The notes under the pieces were generated by a model. It searched no databases, was not told the origin of the DNA, and saw only the letters and a list, made by a program, of their open reading frames with translations. Position numbers and translations under genes: made by a program. Below are positions 30,585-41,840 of a stretch of 64,000 nt of DNA, piece by piece. This DNA is from Hermatobates lingyangjiaoensis (Eukaryota; Arthropoda; Insecta; Hemiptera; Hermatobatidae). The DNA lies in the NCBI GenBank assembly GCA_026182355.1, contig JAPFBL010000102.1, forward strand, positions 628,501 through 692,500, given 5' to 3'. Each line of letters opens with the position of its first letter. Position 1 is the stretch's first letter.

Positions 30585-31230
30585 TAAAAATATCAAGGAA
30601 TGACAAGTTATATTATTAATAGAATGATATTCAATTGATTCTAAATAGCATGTATTTGATTAGTATATTGAGAAATATGAATATCATTTTACCTTCTATT
30701 GCAATGAATATTTCATTTTGAAACAAAATTTGATTTCAGAAGTAATTCTGTTAGTACTATTTGATCTTTAATAGTCTCCTTATCTTCTTGCTGCTTCTTC
30801 ATGTTGATTATGCTTTACTAAACATATTGCATCGATTTCTAAACACGCAACAAACAAATGTATTAGAAGTCATGGTTGAACCCCCTCCTTTGTCTGACTC
30901 ATGCTCCCTCCGTATCACCCTGATCACTCAATATTTCCTCAGCAAACAAACATGTTCACTTCCCACCATATCTCTCCTTCAGAACTACTTTCACAGACAA
31001 CTATCCACCGACCCCATCTTAACCTTACAAATCCCCTGCTATATAAACCACATTTGGCCATTCCCTTGGGAGTGAAATAATTGATTTGTCAGCAAATAAG
31101 CTTTGATTCTTCGTGCTGAAGATTAAAGTACGCAATCAAAGAGACTGTATAAACTTTATTATTATGATGAACTAAGTTCTATCAAAATAACAAACAAATC
31201 TTTCATAATAGTTCTAAGTCAATAATGAAC
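30585..31230. other. Intergenic DNA, no gene seen
   Basis: Contains a 104-codon plus-strand frame (30761-31075) with a leucine-rich start that could pass for a signal peptide, but the rest has no recognisable domain and base composition does not suggest coding. Not called. Confidence 0.35.
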
Positions 31231-31239
31231 CAGTTTGGC

Positions 31240-32760
31240 ATAAGTTAAATTAAAGTACGGTATCCAACATTAATAAAGTTTCGTTACTATTAAACAAACA
31301 CTTGAGTATGAATCGCTAAGCAATTTTTGCTATCAATGTCTATCATTGTTATCGTTAATTCAAAACACTATCAGTATAGTATCCAACCTTCATAACCTCA
31401 TTAATAAGATTTGCTTACTAGTAAACACATGAGTATGAATCGTTAAGTATTTATGGCTATCAATGTCTATCATTGTTAGCGTTAATTCAAAAAACTATCA
31501 GTATAGTATCCAACCTTCATAACTCTCATTAATAAGATTTGGTTACTAGTAAACACATGAGTATGAATCGTTAAGTATTTATGGCTATCAATGTCTATCA
31601 TTGTTATCGTTAATTCAAAAAACTATCAGTATAGTATCCAACCTTCATAACTCTCATTAATAAGATTTGGTTACTAGTAAACACATGAGTATGAATCGTT
31701 AAGTATTTATGGCTATCAATGTCTATCATTGTTATCGTTAATTCAAAAAACTATCAGTATAGTATCCAACCTTCATAACTCTCATTAATAAGATTTGGTT
31801 ACTAGTAAACACATGAGTATGAATCGTTAAGTATTTATGGCTATCAATGTCTATCATTGTTATCGTTAATTCAAAAAACTATCAGTATAGTATCCAACCT
31901 TCATAACTCTCATTAATAAGATTTGGTTACTAGTAAACACATGAGTATGAATCGTTAAGTATTTATGGCTATCAATGTCTATCATTGTTATCGTTAATTC
32001 AAAAAACTATCAGTATAGTATCCAACCTTCATAACTCTCATTAATAAGATTTGGTTACTAGTAAACACATGAGTATGAATCGTTAAGTATTTTTTGCTAT
32101 CAATGTCTATCATTGTTATCGTTAATTCAAAACACTATCAGTATAGTATCCAACCTTCATAACTCTCATTAATAAGATTTGCTTACTAGTAAACACATGA
32201 GTATGAATCGTTAAGTATTTATGGCTATCAATGTCTATCATTGTTAGCGTTAATTCAAAAAACTATCAGTATAGTATCCAACCTTAATAACACGCATTAA
32301 TAAGATTTGGTTACTAGTAAACACATGAGTATGAATCGTTAAGCAATTTTTGCTATCAATATCTATCATTATTAGCGTTAATTCAAAACTATCAGTATAG
32401 TATCCAGCCTTAATAACACGCATTAATAAGATTTGCTTACCAATAAACACATGAGTATGAATCGTTAAGTATTTTTTGCTATCAATATCTATCATTATTA
32501 GCGTTAATTCAAAACACTATCAGTATAGTATCCAACCTTAATAACACGCATTAATAAGATTTGGTTACTAGTAAACACATGAGTATGAATCGTTAAGCAA
32601 TTTTTGCTATCAATATCTATCATTATTAGCGTTAATTCAAAACACTATCAGTATAGTATCCAACCTTAATAACACGCATTAATAAGATTTGGTTACTAGT
32701 AAACACATGAGTATGATCCTTTACTACTTTGTTATTGATATCAATATTGCATAGGTAACA
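31240..32760. repeat. 128-bp tandem satellite array, about 12 copies
   Basis: Landmark GAGTATGAATCG recurs with starts near 31304, 31431, 31559, 31687, 31815, 31943, 32071, 32199, 32327, 32453, 32581 and 32709, a period of 126-128 bp. Unit words include AACACATGAGTATG, CTATCAATGTCTATCATTG, TTAATTCAAAA, ACTATCAGTATAGTATCC and TTAATAAGATTTG. Four central copies are essentially identical, while the outer ones diverge, the usual pattern of unequal exchange. Minus-strand frames through it are by-products. Confidence 0.95.
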
Positions 32761-33095
32761 CATGAGTATGAAACATTAAGCGATTTTGTTTTTTTTTTCA
32801 TCAATATTCTATGTTGAGCGTTAAACCAAAATACTATCAATATAATATATAACCTTTCTGAGGTTTCGTTACTATTAAACACATATATGTCTAAGAATCC
32901 TTAAAGCATTTTCTTATTTGCTATCAATATTCTATTGTTGGCAGTAATTCGAAACATTATCACTATACAATCCGACATTAATACAGTTTGGTTACTACCA
33001 AACACATGGTTATGATCCTTTATTATTTTGCTTTTGCTACCAATATTTTACAGGTGGTGTTAACAGAAAACACTAAAACACTTTAAATCATTTTT
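32760..33095. repeat. Degenerate tail of the 128-bp satellite
   Basis: Three strongly diverged units retain ACACATGAGTATG, TATCAATATTCTA and TAAACACAT words at irregular spacing. Confidence 0.7.
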
Positions 33096-33099
33096 AATA

Positions 33100-34430
33100 A
33101 GCTTTTATTTTATAAAAGATTACACCAGTACTCCAATTCTTAACTAGAAGGTTACTTACAAACAGATACATTAGTTCTTATCTCTTACTTTCTCTCTATT
33201 TTTTTTTCGTATCAAGATTTTATGGCTGGAGTTTTAAACTCAATGTTCTTACTTTACCAACTAAGACAAAGATTGCTTATAGGAGTTAATTATAAATAAG
33301 ACTAATTAACAGAGTTAATTAAATGAAAAATCCTTTTTTACTGATAAGCGTACTTGCTCTATCATTGAGGAAAAAATGGCATTAATAGTATACAGATAAC
33401 ACTTCATAGGTAATAGTGGAAATGTATTCATAGGCGACAAGTACTATTGTTGCAACTTTTAATTTATTTTTTGTAATTTATTAAATATATTCAAACGTTT
33501 ACCTTTTTTTTATTTATTTATTATTAATCGCTACATAAAAAACAATTGAATAATGCTAACAATTACTGAAAAAAAATTTACATTATTTCTCTTCAAAATT
33601 ACCACAATACACAAGAAAAGTGTTGTTGAAGTAAATTCTTTTCTGTGATTATTTACACAAAGTCGGGCTTTAACAATGTACCTGCCCACTTTAAGCAAAG
33701 ATAAATGGTTGTCTGAACCAACCAACAGTTTCCTCTGAGAATGTAGTCAAGTCAACTCGTTTTCGCCATTTTTAAACTTTTCCCACGAATCATTGTACGT
33801 TCATTTAAACAAAATTACACGCTTTAAATCAAACACAAGATTTTAACTTCCAATAAATATTAAATATTATATTCTTTTTTTTTTACAAAAAAAAATGGAA
33901 AATGCTTTTCTTCTTTATTTAAGAAGGGGTTTTTTTTATGTAAGATATTACACTTCTAGTTCAGAGTTCAAAAGCGTATTGCTCCCACTTTCCGTTTCTT
34001 CTTATAAAATCCTTTGCGACACTATGATATGGGCTCCTGTATTAAGAAACATCCTCCAACCCCCTTCTTTCTTCACCCTAAGCCGGTGTCTTATTTCAGT
34101 AATATACTTTGATCTTCTTTTATTTTCGGAGGAAAATACCTGGAGGAGTTTTGTTCATTGTTATAATGAAAGTGGAAAATATTGCGTTATGCATATTTCA
34201 TTTTACTTAAATACCTTTTAATTGTCTTTTTAAATAACCACGCACTTTATAATAATTCTTAAAACATATCTTCAGTAAGACAAAATTTAATCACTCAAGT
34301 TCATTTAATTTGAAATTCTAAAAAAATTATTATCTAATTTAAAGTAATGTTTCGTTAGTTGCTGTTAGTACTACTGCTACTGTTGAGTTTAACATATAGC
34401 CGAAACGGTCCAGCTGGACAGATTACACTT
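33100..34430. other. AT-rich DNA, no gene seen
   Basis: No recognised repeat. A 108-codon plus-strand frame (33895-34221) has no identifiable motif; not called. Confidence 0.4.
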
Positions 34431-34515
34431 AGAATAAACTGTGACACATTGACAGAAACATAACAAAGACTCACTTTTCAATAATTCGACCGTAAAAGCA
34501 CACTTACAGAATACT

Positions 34516-34546
34516 CAATATTTCGTACTGTTGTTCGTCATCAGGA
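34516..34546 (-). ncRNA. Hammerhead-like motif, AUAU type
   Basis: Minus strand CUGAUGA, extra C, stem II GAAC-AACA-GUAC (one mismatch), GAAA, AUAU, U, then GAG. Confidence 0.6.
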
Positions 34547-34639
34547 GTAGACTAGAAGAGAGAGGACGAAGTGAGAGTGATTCGGCTCCGTCCTTCGACA
34601 TGGGGAGATCTCTCTCACTTCGTCCTCTCTTCAAGTCTA

Positions 34640-34676
34640 GTCCTGATGACGAACAACAGTTCAAAATATTGAGAAT
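34640..34676 (+). ncRNA. Hammerhead-like motif, AUAU type
   Basis: CTGATGA (34643-34649), extra C, perfect stem II GAAC-AACA-GTTC (34651-34662), AAAA instead of GAAA, ATAT, T, GAG. G12 mutated. Confidence 0.55.
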
Positions 34677-34765
34677 TCTGTAAGTGTGCTTTTTATTCCT
34701 TTTTCTGTGCCGTGGTTTGTGTAATTTAAAGTTTTATAGTATTTGTGGACCGTTTCTTAAATTTA

Positions 34766-34766
<1 letters not shown>

Positions 34767-34816
<50 letters not shown>
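34767..34816. repeat. (TA)n microsatellite
   Basis: About 50 bp of TA between the AUAU fold-back and the family A fold-back. Confidence 0.95.
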
Positions 34817-34819
<3 letters not shown>

Positions 34820-35010
34820 GATCAAACCACAATAAGAAATGGGAAAACAAGACTAAGATCTTGGGTTCCAACCTAAGTTGGGTTTTTGACTCTGACGAAG
34901 ACTGCTTGTTACGGTTGAAAGATCTTAGTCTTGTTTTCTCATTTCTTATTGTGGTTTGATCATTGATTGTTGTTTCACGTGTTTATGTGAAATCTTTTTA
35001 TATATATATA
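34817..35010. mobile_element. Family A fold-back with intact core
   Basis: Left arm 34817-34862 (ATGATCAAACCACAATAAG to AAGATCTTGG). Right arm 34880-35008 complete from GGTTTTTGACTCTGACG to the terminal hairpin TTTCACGTGTTTATGTGAAATC and TA. Confidence 0.85.
34886..34932 (+). ncRNA. Hammerhead-like motif, AGAUCU type
   Basis: Stem I GACT (34888-34891) with AGTC (34927-34930). CTGACGA (34892-34898), extra A34899, stem II GAC(T)G...CGGTT (34900-34916), GAAA (34917-34920), perfect 6-nt palindrome AGATCT (34920-34925), T34926 as H17. One of the better-preserved family A cores. Confidence 0.7.
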
Positions 35011-35019
35011 AGTGTTGAA

Positions 35020-35400
35020 AAGCCGAAAGGACTTACAGTATATGTGACACGCAACAACACAAATAGTCAAGTATTCATAACTAGTGTCTGTGTTGCCTGA
35101 AACTAGTTCGAATTCATGATTTTATTTTAGTTAAAAATTGGCATTTTTATCCAATAAACTTTGGAATTGATAATAATTTGAATAATTACATTAAGAAGTA
35201 TACCAAAATAGAGTAGAATGCTATGAACTGGCAATGTAACACGAAGATATTTCCAAATAATTTTGTGACCGATTTAGTTTGGACATCTAAGTGACCGATT
35301 ATATTGTTTATAAATTTGTTTATGTTATGGATTTTTATTATGGTTTGCCAATAATGGTTTTTAGGGAGTACTGGATATTATACTATAAATTTTTTTTTCT
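35020..35400. other. AT-rich DNA, no gene seen
   Basis: AT-rich; the 112-codon frame 35291-35629 begins here but its second half is SINE sequence, so it is not a gene. Confidence 0.45.
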
Positions 35401-35404
35401 ATTC

Positions 35405-35838
35405 CATTGTGTGATTGAGGGTCTGCTAGAAAACTGTATTCCGCTGATGATTCCCAAGGGAATATTTGATCTTTCTGATGATTATAGATTGGGAGTCGTA
35501 ATTTTTGCGTATTTCTTTTTTACTGTCCCAACTTTTCTCCTAGCGGGTGATAAAGTCAGTCGTTTACCGGCGTTTGGTTTGAACAGTGATTCTACAGATT
35601 CTACATTGCGAGTCCTAAATTTTGCTTAACGGAAGTGCATTTCGAGTAGGGATCATTAATAGTACCTGATATTGTACAGGTTCGGGACCGGCAGCTTAAC
35701 ATCCTCTATGTTATAACGACGACGTATTCAGATTTATCCATTTCCTGTGTGAATAAATTGAGGTCCAGGTGGAGATCGAACACTGGACTACCAACACAGA
35801 GCGAGTAGGTTAACCAATGAGCTAACCTGGCCCTCTTA
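35405..35838 (-). mobile_element. tRNA-derived SINE copies, variant tail
   Basis: 35405-35515 is a variant tail region (GGTCTGCTAGAAAACTG, TTCCCAAGGGAATATTTGA, GATTGGGAGTCGTAATTTTTGCG). 35590-35838 is a body and head: GAGTCCTAAATTTTGC, GTAGGGATCATTAATAG, TTCGGGACCGGCAGC, GACGTATTCAG, AATTGAGGTCCAGGTGG, GATCGAAC (B-box side), and AACCAATGAGCTAACCTGGCCC (A-box side). Confidence 0.75.
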
Positions 35839-36045
35839 ATTTTTCCGTAACTGAAGTATATATTAAGTAGGGATCATTAACGAGTGCTTGGTATCATACA
35901 GGCTTGGTACAGAAAGCTTTGAGGACAACATCCTCAAATTTTTTTCACCGTATTTATGAAAAAATCGAGGACCAGAATCAGAATATAACCGGGATCCACC
36001 AACCCTGTAGCAAGTGCGCAAGCCACTGGGCTTCCTTAGCCCTCT
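35839..36045 (-). mobile_element. tRNA-derived SINE, second tandem copy, diverged
   Basis: Directly follows the previous head: TTTTTCCGTAACTGAAGTATA, AGTAGGGATCATTAACGAG, ATACAGGCTTGGTACAG, ATCGAGGACCAG, GATCCACC and GCGCAAGCCACTGGGC...TAGCCCTC. Head-to-tail pair with 35590-35838. Confidence 0.65.
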
Positions 36046-36049
36046 TACA

Positions 36050-36635
36050 TAAATAAATCATCTTCAGGATTATCTTCTCCTGGCGAGAAAGCAGACATCA
36101 TTCTCGTTTATCACGTCTCTCGGGAGATGAAACAGCAAGAAGGTAAACTCTTTAAACAGTTTTTACAGCCTCATTACTTTTTAATACAGATTGAATTTTT
36201 TAATGACTGGAAAGAAGTTACTGACTTTTGTAGTCATTATGTTGTCAATAATTGCAAACAGACAATAAAATGAAACAAAATGATAATTTTACAGTTATTA
36301 TTTTCAACATTAGAGAATTTAATATCAATCTACAGTTTACATTCAGGTAGAAGATATCAAAACCCTCTTTATTATTCTATAAGAATAATACATTATATGT
36401 ACTTAATTTTAAATGAATTTATTATCTTCAAATATATACTTCACATTGATAGCTGAAAGTGGTTGCATTCTGTTCCTCTAGAACTGAAGTCTATCAGTAT
36501 AGTTTAAAATCTGTTTATTACCCAATATTCTATTATAGAATTATTGATTTGAATATCTATTTAATATTTGTATTTACTTTTCATTGACGTCTGAAATATT
36601 TCGCATTTTGTTCCTTTAGAAATGAACTTTCATAT
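36050..36635. other. AT-rich DNA, no gene seen
   Basis: No recognised feature. Confidence 0.4.
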
Positions 36636-36640
36636 TCATG

Positions 36641-36915
36641 GATGCTGATTGATATTTACTTGTTTGTATGTAGTTTCTTCTCATTTCATAAGCATTGATG
36701 CTGATTGATATTTACTTGTTTGTATGTAGTTTCTTCTCATTTCATAATCATTGATGCTGATTGATATTTACTTGTTTGTATGTAGTTTCTTCTCATTTCA
36801 TAAGCATGAATGCTGATTGATATTTACTTGTTTGTATGTAGTTTCTTCTCATTTCATAACAGCTGATTGATATTTACTGGTTTGTATGTAGTTTCTTCTC
36901 ATTTCATAACAGTAG
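36641..36915. repeat. 56-bp tandem repeat, about 5 copies
   Basis: Unit GATGCTGATTGATATTTACT then TGTTTGTATGTAGTTTCTTC and TCATTTCATAA. Starts near 36641, 36697, 36753, 36809 and a shortened one near 36861. First three units nearly identical. Confidence 0.95.
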
Positions 36916-38330
36916 TTTTTAACTCATGAGCTGTGCAATCCTTTATTGTGTGGTATGCACTCATTCTAATAATATATATTTTTTGTCTGTTAACGTTACT
37001 TCATAGATTCTCCAGGTTTTGGAAGAAATCGACTAGTGGTAAAAATCGGACTTCATTCATAATTATTTACCTCTATGAACTATATAGATTGGTTCTAAAC
37101 ACATATTTTTTGTTGATTGCATAACAAAGATCAATGAAGTAGCAATGGTTTTTTTTTTCTGAAGTTAAGAAAAAGTACTGCTCATGTATGTATATTATTT
37201 GATGAAAAAAAATGATGTATCACTAGAAGGCTGTGGAATTGAGAGTAAAAAACAAAAACGAATATGGTAATTTTGAGTTTTATCACAAAGGAGTGAAAGA
37301 AATAGGGTGGTTTGTGTTTTTTTATTGAAAGGACTTTCCGCATTGGCAACCTGTCCTGAAGCTATTCTTTCTTAGAAGACTACAGATGAATAGGTAGTTT
37401 GTCAAGGTAAAAATTAACTAACCTTCGTAATTTATATGTGTCTGAAGGTAACATCTTAACCGACAGCAGCTGTCTTTTGAGCTGAGTAGAAAAACAAATA
37501 CCTCTTCTCACTAACAAAAAAAAAATGGATTTCTTGAGGTTTAAAGGAATTGGGACAAAAAAAAAGTTATGGCCTGTGGGATAATGACTTGATGTCGATG
37601 GAGACCAGGTACTAGGGGGTATAGGAAAGTGTTGGGTTTTTTTTTCAGAGCAGCAGCTCTTAAGCATACACTGGCATGGGTTCAGGTAGCCAGGTGCTAT
37701 CCTCATGTGTTAATTTCTTCCTCCCACCCCATACAAACACACACCTGCCTCCTCCAATTATGCCTTCATGCAATTTCAATCCCCACTGCCCTCTGTAATG
37801 ACTTCATAAAGCCGCAAACGGAAAACATCCCTTTTCATTTCTTCTTTAATAAACCACCTTTTATACAATGCCCTCTCTCCGTTGAAACAGTTTAAACCCA
37901 AAATTAAATTTCATTAATTCGATTGCTTTATTTGATATCTTTATATTATTATTTTTAATTAACTTGAACTAACATACATGTAACAACATGATTGTTACAT
38001 TGACAATAAAAGAATAGAAGAAATGGAATAATTCATTCTTTGTTATCATACTTTAATTAGCCAAAAAAAAAAACGAGACCAGTATTGTGAGATCACTGCA
38101 GTGGTTGATTTTTAATGTCCCATAAGTTATCCTATAAACTATCTGAACTGATGATTCAAGCAAATTGTTAACTACGTGAATTCTACCGGTCACTTTATAA
38201 CGCATTGCATTACATAACCTAACAGGTCTGGTTTATTTAATGATTTTAATAATATTATTTGTCTTATTATTAGTGATTAGAGAAGAATAGAAACACTGAG
38301 GCTTACCACACAAAAAGGATTTAATACTAC

Positions 38331-38365
38331 AATGCATTTCGAATACTTAGTGTTCATCGTCAGGT
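38331..38365 (-). ncRNA. Hammerhead-like motif, AUGCAU type
   Basis: Minus strand CUGACGA (complement of 38357-38363), extra U, stem II GAACA...UAUUC with one mismatch, GAAA, palindrome AUGCAU, U as H17. The flank ACTACAATGCATTTCGAATACTTAGTGTTC parallels the copies at 13642 and 51472. Confidence 0.65.
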
Positions 38366-38464
38366 TAAGTCTCCCTCAGTAAGGTGATGTTGACGAATTT
38401 GGGAGTCAACTGAAACCCTAATATTATTAGATAAGTCCGTCTGTTCTCCTAAATAGCATTGTAT

Positions 38465-38535
38465 TGTCCACCTGGTTTCGCACCAAGTGGGTTTACAAGC
38501 AGGACAGCGCTTCGTGTGAAACCGGTCGGACGGCA
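38465..38535. mobile_element. ACCGGU-type element, decayed inverted pair
   Basis: CACCTGGTTTCGCACC on one side and GGTGCGAAACC-like GTGTGAAACCGGTCGGACGG on the other, matching the ACCGGU family word at 21050 (GTGCGAAACCGGTTGGATGG). The CUGANGA part cannot be recognised. Confidence 0.4.
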
Positions 38536-39874
38536 ACGACTACTGTTAATGAGGCAAAACAGATTTATCTAACAATATGACCTTTAATAACCTCTTTCAT
38601 ACTAACAATATGCATATTTGTAATAATCATTTTTATGGGTGCTTCTGATCTTAAGTACGAGTCATCGTTAACTCTCGTATTGAGCTTTTGCAATATTAAT
38701 GATATTTCTATTATACTTTACAAAATATTGTGATGTATAACAAAATAAATCATTGAATTACATTTATGATAGATTATCAAAATCATGCACCGTGATTGTA
38801 TATGTGTAACAGAGAGAGAGGGTAGAATTAGAGAGAAATGAAGAGTTAGTAGGAGTGTTTGAGAGAGTGTGTATGACTAAGCGTTGATGAGAGAGTGAGA
38901 TAGAGTGCAAAAGGAATAAGGGCAGTGAAGAATACAAAGGAAATACATTTGTCCTTAAGGAAGAAGAAATAGGATTCTTGCTTCTTATTGTAGTAATATT
39001 GTACCTATCAAATAACTTTTTGCAGTACTTATTATTAGAATTTTCTTAGAACTTTATAATGCTCTTTTGTATTTATTTAATTTATTTTAATAGAATATCT
39101 CTATTTTGGATTTGAAATCACTTTTTATTCCCTATAAGGGTTATATCATAAGACCCATTGGAAAAATTTTCCGTTTCAGTTTTGGGTAAACATTTTTTTT
39201 TTTTTTTGATACCATCTCTGATATGGCTTCAGTTAATTAAAATTAGAAAAAAAAATTAGAGAAAGAAACGGTCTCTTGCAGCATTCAACGTGAAATTATC
39301 TATACTCCCAACCTGTATAATCCTAAGTTGATTATCTGCTAATTTAATTTTTTTTTTTTAGCTCATCACATATGCCTTTGTACTTGAAAAATAATTCTTG
39401 ACTTCAAATGAAGATTGATTTAAGAACAATTAAATTTTTTACTTATTGAAGTTGACAGCAAGAAGGAATGATGTTGATGGTAGAAAATTGACTATTAAGG
39501 GATAGAAAGTTGCAATATGCAGAAGGGTATTAAGTGAGAGTGGAGGGTTAGTATGGCTAAGAAGGGTAAAGCCACATGGACGAGAGGGTGCTTTCCAGAG
39601 CGGATATTAATTGGGAATATTGGTTCTACAGAGGGGTGAATGTGAAGGAGTCCTTCCAAGACTTCATGTTTCATATTCACACAACCTTTTCTAAATTGAA
39701 ATTTTCGTTCCAGTAAATTAATATCAAATTTATTAGTAAGCCTTTATTAACATGTCTAAACAGCCCATCATTCATAACATGTATACTAATGGTATATTAA
39801 TTTTTTTATTAATTTATATTATGAAATATATACATTTATAAGCAATTGGAATGATGTATCAACTACCTAACCAA

Positions 39875-39965
39875 ATAGCTTTGCTCAGGGTTTTGTTCGT
39901 TTTCCAGATTAAAATTAAACTTTCAAAGGCTACTTATAAACTTATTTAAAATCTATTAGGTGAAA
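39875..39965 (-). mobile_element. Family C-like fragment
   Basis: CAGGGTTTTGTTCGTTTTCCAGATTAAAATTAAACTTTCAAAGG and AACTTATTTAAAATC resemble the outer part of family C arms. The core is lost. Confidence 0.4.
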
Positions 39966-40049
39966 GACAAGAGTAGGAAATCAGATAAAAGTATTTATTC
40001 AAAATTTATAATATTCGTAAATTAGTATATGACACCTAGTGTAAAAGAA

Positions 40050-41130
40050 ACTGAATCTTACAATGCATATGTATTAAGTTCAATGTAGATAAGAAAACAA
40101 AGAGAAATTAAAAACATAAACTCCGGGACGGTCTTATGTTTTACTGAATCTCTATTAAAAACTGAATCTTACAGTGCATATCATTAAGTTCAATGTAGAT
40201 AAGGGAACAGAGAGAAATTTAAAACATGCTCTCCGGGACGGTCTTATGTTTTACTGAATCTCTATTGAAAACTGAATCTTACAGTGCATATGATTAAGTT
40301 CAATGTAGATAAGGAAACAAAGAGATATTAAAAACATAAACTCCGGGTCGGTCTTATGTTTTACTGAACCTCTTTTAAAAACTGAATCTTACAGTGCATA
40401 TCATTAAGTTCAATGTAGATAAGGGAACAGAGAGAAATTTAAAACATGCTCTCCGGGACGGTCTTATGTTTTACTGAATCTCTATTGAAAACTGAATCTT
40501 ACAGTGCATATGATTAAGTTCAATGTAGATAAGGAAACAAAGAGATATTAAAAACATAAACTCCGGGTCGGTCTTATGTTTTACTGAACCTCTTTTAAAA
40601 ACTGAATCTTACAGTGCATATCATTAAGTTCAATGTAGATAAGGGAACAAAGAGAAATTAAAAACATAAACTCCGGGACGGTCTTATGTTTTACTGAATC
40701 TCTATTAAAAACTGAATCTTACAGTGCATATCATTAAGTTCAATGTAGATAAGGGAACAGAGAGAAATTTAAAACATAAACTCCGGGACGGTCTTATGTT
40801 TTACTGAATCTCTATTAAAAACTGAATCTTGCAGTGCATATGATTAAGTTCAATGTAGATAAGGGAACAAAGAGAAATTAAAAACATAAACTCCGGGACG
40901 GTCTTATGTTTTACTGAATCTCTATTAGAAACTGAATCTTACAGTGCATATCATTAAGTTCAATGTAGATAAGGGAACAGAGAGAAATTTAAAACATAAA
41001 CTCCGGGACGGTCTTATGTTTTACTGAATCTCTATTAAAAACTGAATCTTACAGTGCACATATATTAAATTCAATGTAGATAAGGGAAAAAAGGAGAAAT
41101 TAAAGATATACACTCCGGGACTGTCTTTTT
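40050..41130. repeat. 110-bp tandem satellite with a 220-bp higher-order segment
   Basis: ACTGAATCTTACAGTGCATA recurs at 40050, 40161, 40271, 40381, 40491, 40601, 40711, 40821, 40931 and 41041. The pair starting at 40161 and 40271 differ from each other (AAATTTAAAACATGCTC and GGGACGG versus GATATTAAAAACATAAA and GGGTCGG), yet 40161-40380 is repeated as 40381-40600. This dimer makes a local higher-order repeat. The array ends at 41130 in a family A fragment. Confidence 0.95.
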
Positions 41131-41215
41131 TTCCCCATTTTATATTGTGGTTTGACCATTGATTGTTATTTCACGTCTTTATGTGAAGTCTTCTTATTAT
41201 TTGATATATAACAAC
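41131..41215 (+). mobile_element. Family A fragment
   Basis: TTCCCCATTTTATATTGTGGTTTGACCATTGATTG and TTATTTCACGTCTTTATGTGAAGTC, the distal half with its terminal hairpin, fused to the satellite array. Confidence 0.7.
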
Positions 41216-41274
41216 ATTTCACAACAAAAACGTTAATTAGAAATCAACGTCTAAAGGGCAGTAAAAATAAAAGA

Positions 41275-41425
41275 AATGACTAAGTTCACTCACCAAACCA
41301 AGCGGTTATCGTCAGTATCAGTTTAACTGACAAAGTCTGTTTGTTTTGTTTGAAAGATCTTAATAATTTTTGTGATTTTTTATTGTGGTTTAGACTTTGA
41401 ATCTTATTTCATTTTTTTTTTAAAG
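41275..41425. mobile_element. Family A fold-back, strongly decayed
   Basis: AAATGACTAAG then ACCAAGCGGTTATCGTCAG (minus core remnant with CUGACGA) and a plus-strand GTTTGAAAGATCTTAATAATT ... TTTATTGTGGTTTAGACTTTG remnant. Confidence 0.55.
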
Positions 41426-41840
41426 TTGTTGTTTAATCAATGTAAATAAATTCAAACTAACGTAACATTATCAGTTTTCAACATCAGGAAAAATTAATAT
41501 AATATTAATTGTTAATTAATTAATATGATATAAGTTATTAATTAGAACTCTTTAAACTGATAAGGTAAAACCAAAACGTAAATAAATTGCAAAATATTTA
41601 CTACGTTTATATGTTTTTCATAATTCGAGAGAGTATAAAAAATTACGGAATAAAATGTTTCGAATAATAACTGTAGAGAATAACTTTGAAATCAACAATG
41701 TGTTTTTTGAATTTTTTACTTTACTATAAGTAAAGTATAGTGATCGTGAAAAAATTCGATCTCGAGATTTTGACGGAATTACATGTTTTGAGGTACCAGA
41801 AGTCTTTTTATGACGTTTTTACGATGATGTCTGTGTGTGT

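Larger units (their letters stand above)
34400..34740. mobile_element. PLE-type fold-back, AUAU family
   Basis: Main arms are about 34494-34600 and 34605-34703 (GCACACTTACAGAATACTCAATATTTCG against CAAAATATTGAGAATTCTGTAAGTGTGC; AGAGAGGACGAAGTGAGAG against its complement). Left of it, GAAACGGTCCAGCTGGAC (34401-34418) and ACTCACTTTTCAATAATTCGACCG are pieces of a further AUAU-type element. The right flank GGACCGTTTCTTAAATTTAG leads into (TA)n. Confidence 0.8.
36920..39870. other. Intergenic DNA with two weak motif elements
   Basis: Mostly AT-rich. A CT-rich stretch at 37680-37890 and a GA-rich patch at 38811-38860 are low-complexity. Apart from the motif elements at about 38331 and 38450-38560, no supported feature; frames at 37380-37706 and 37629-37895 are unrecognised. 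Confidence 0.4.

Noticed and set aside
30761..31075. 104-codon frame with a leucine-rich start as a secreted protein
   Set aside because: No domain, no repeat of the frame elsewhere, no splice or promoter context; chance frame cannot be excluded.
32250..32495. Minus-strand frame with a 42-residue repeat
   Set aside because: It is simply the 128-bp satellite read in an open frame; other units have stops.
35291..35629. 112-codon open frame as a membrane protein gene
   Set aside because: Its second half is SINE sequence and its first half is AT-driven hydrophobic sequence.
36641..36915. 56-bp repeats as a CRISPR-like array
   Set aside because: No spacers; whole units are repeated, including the supposed spacer positions.
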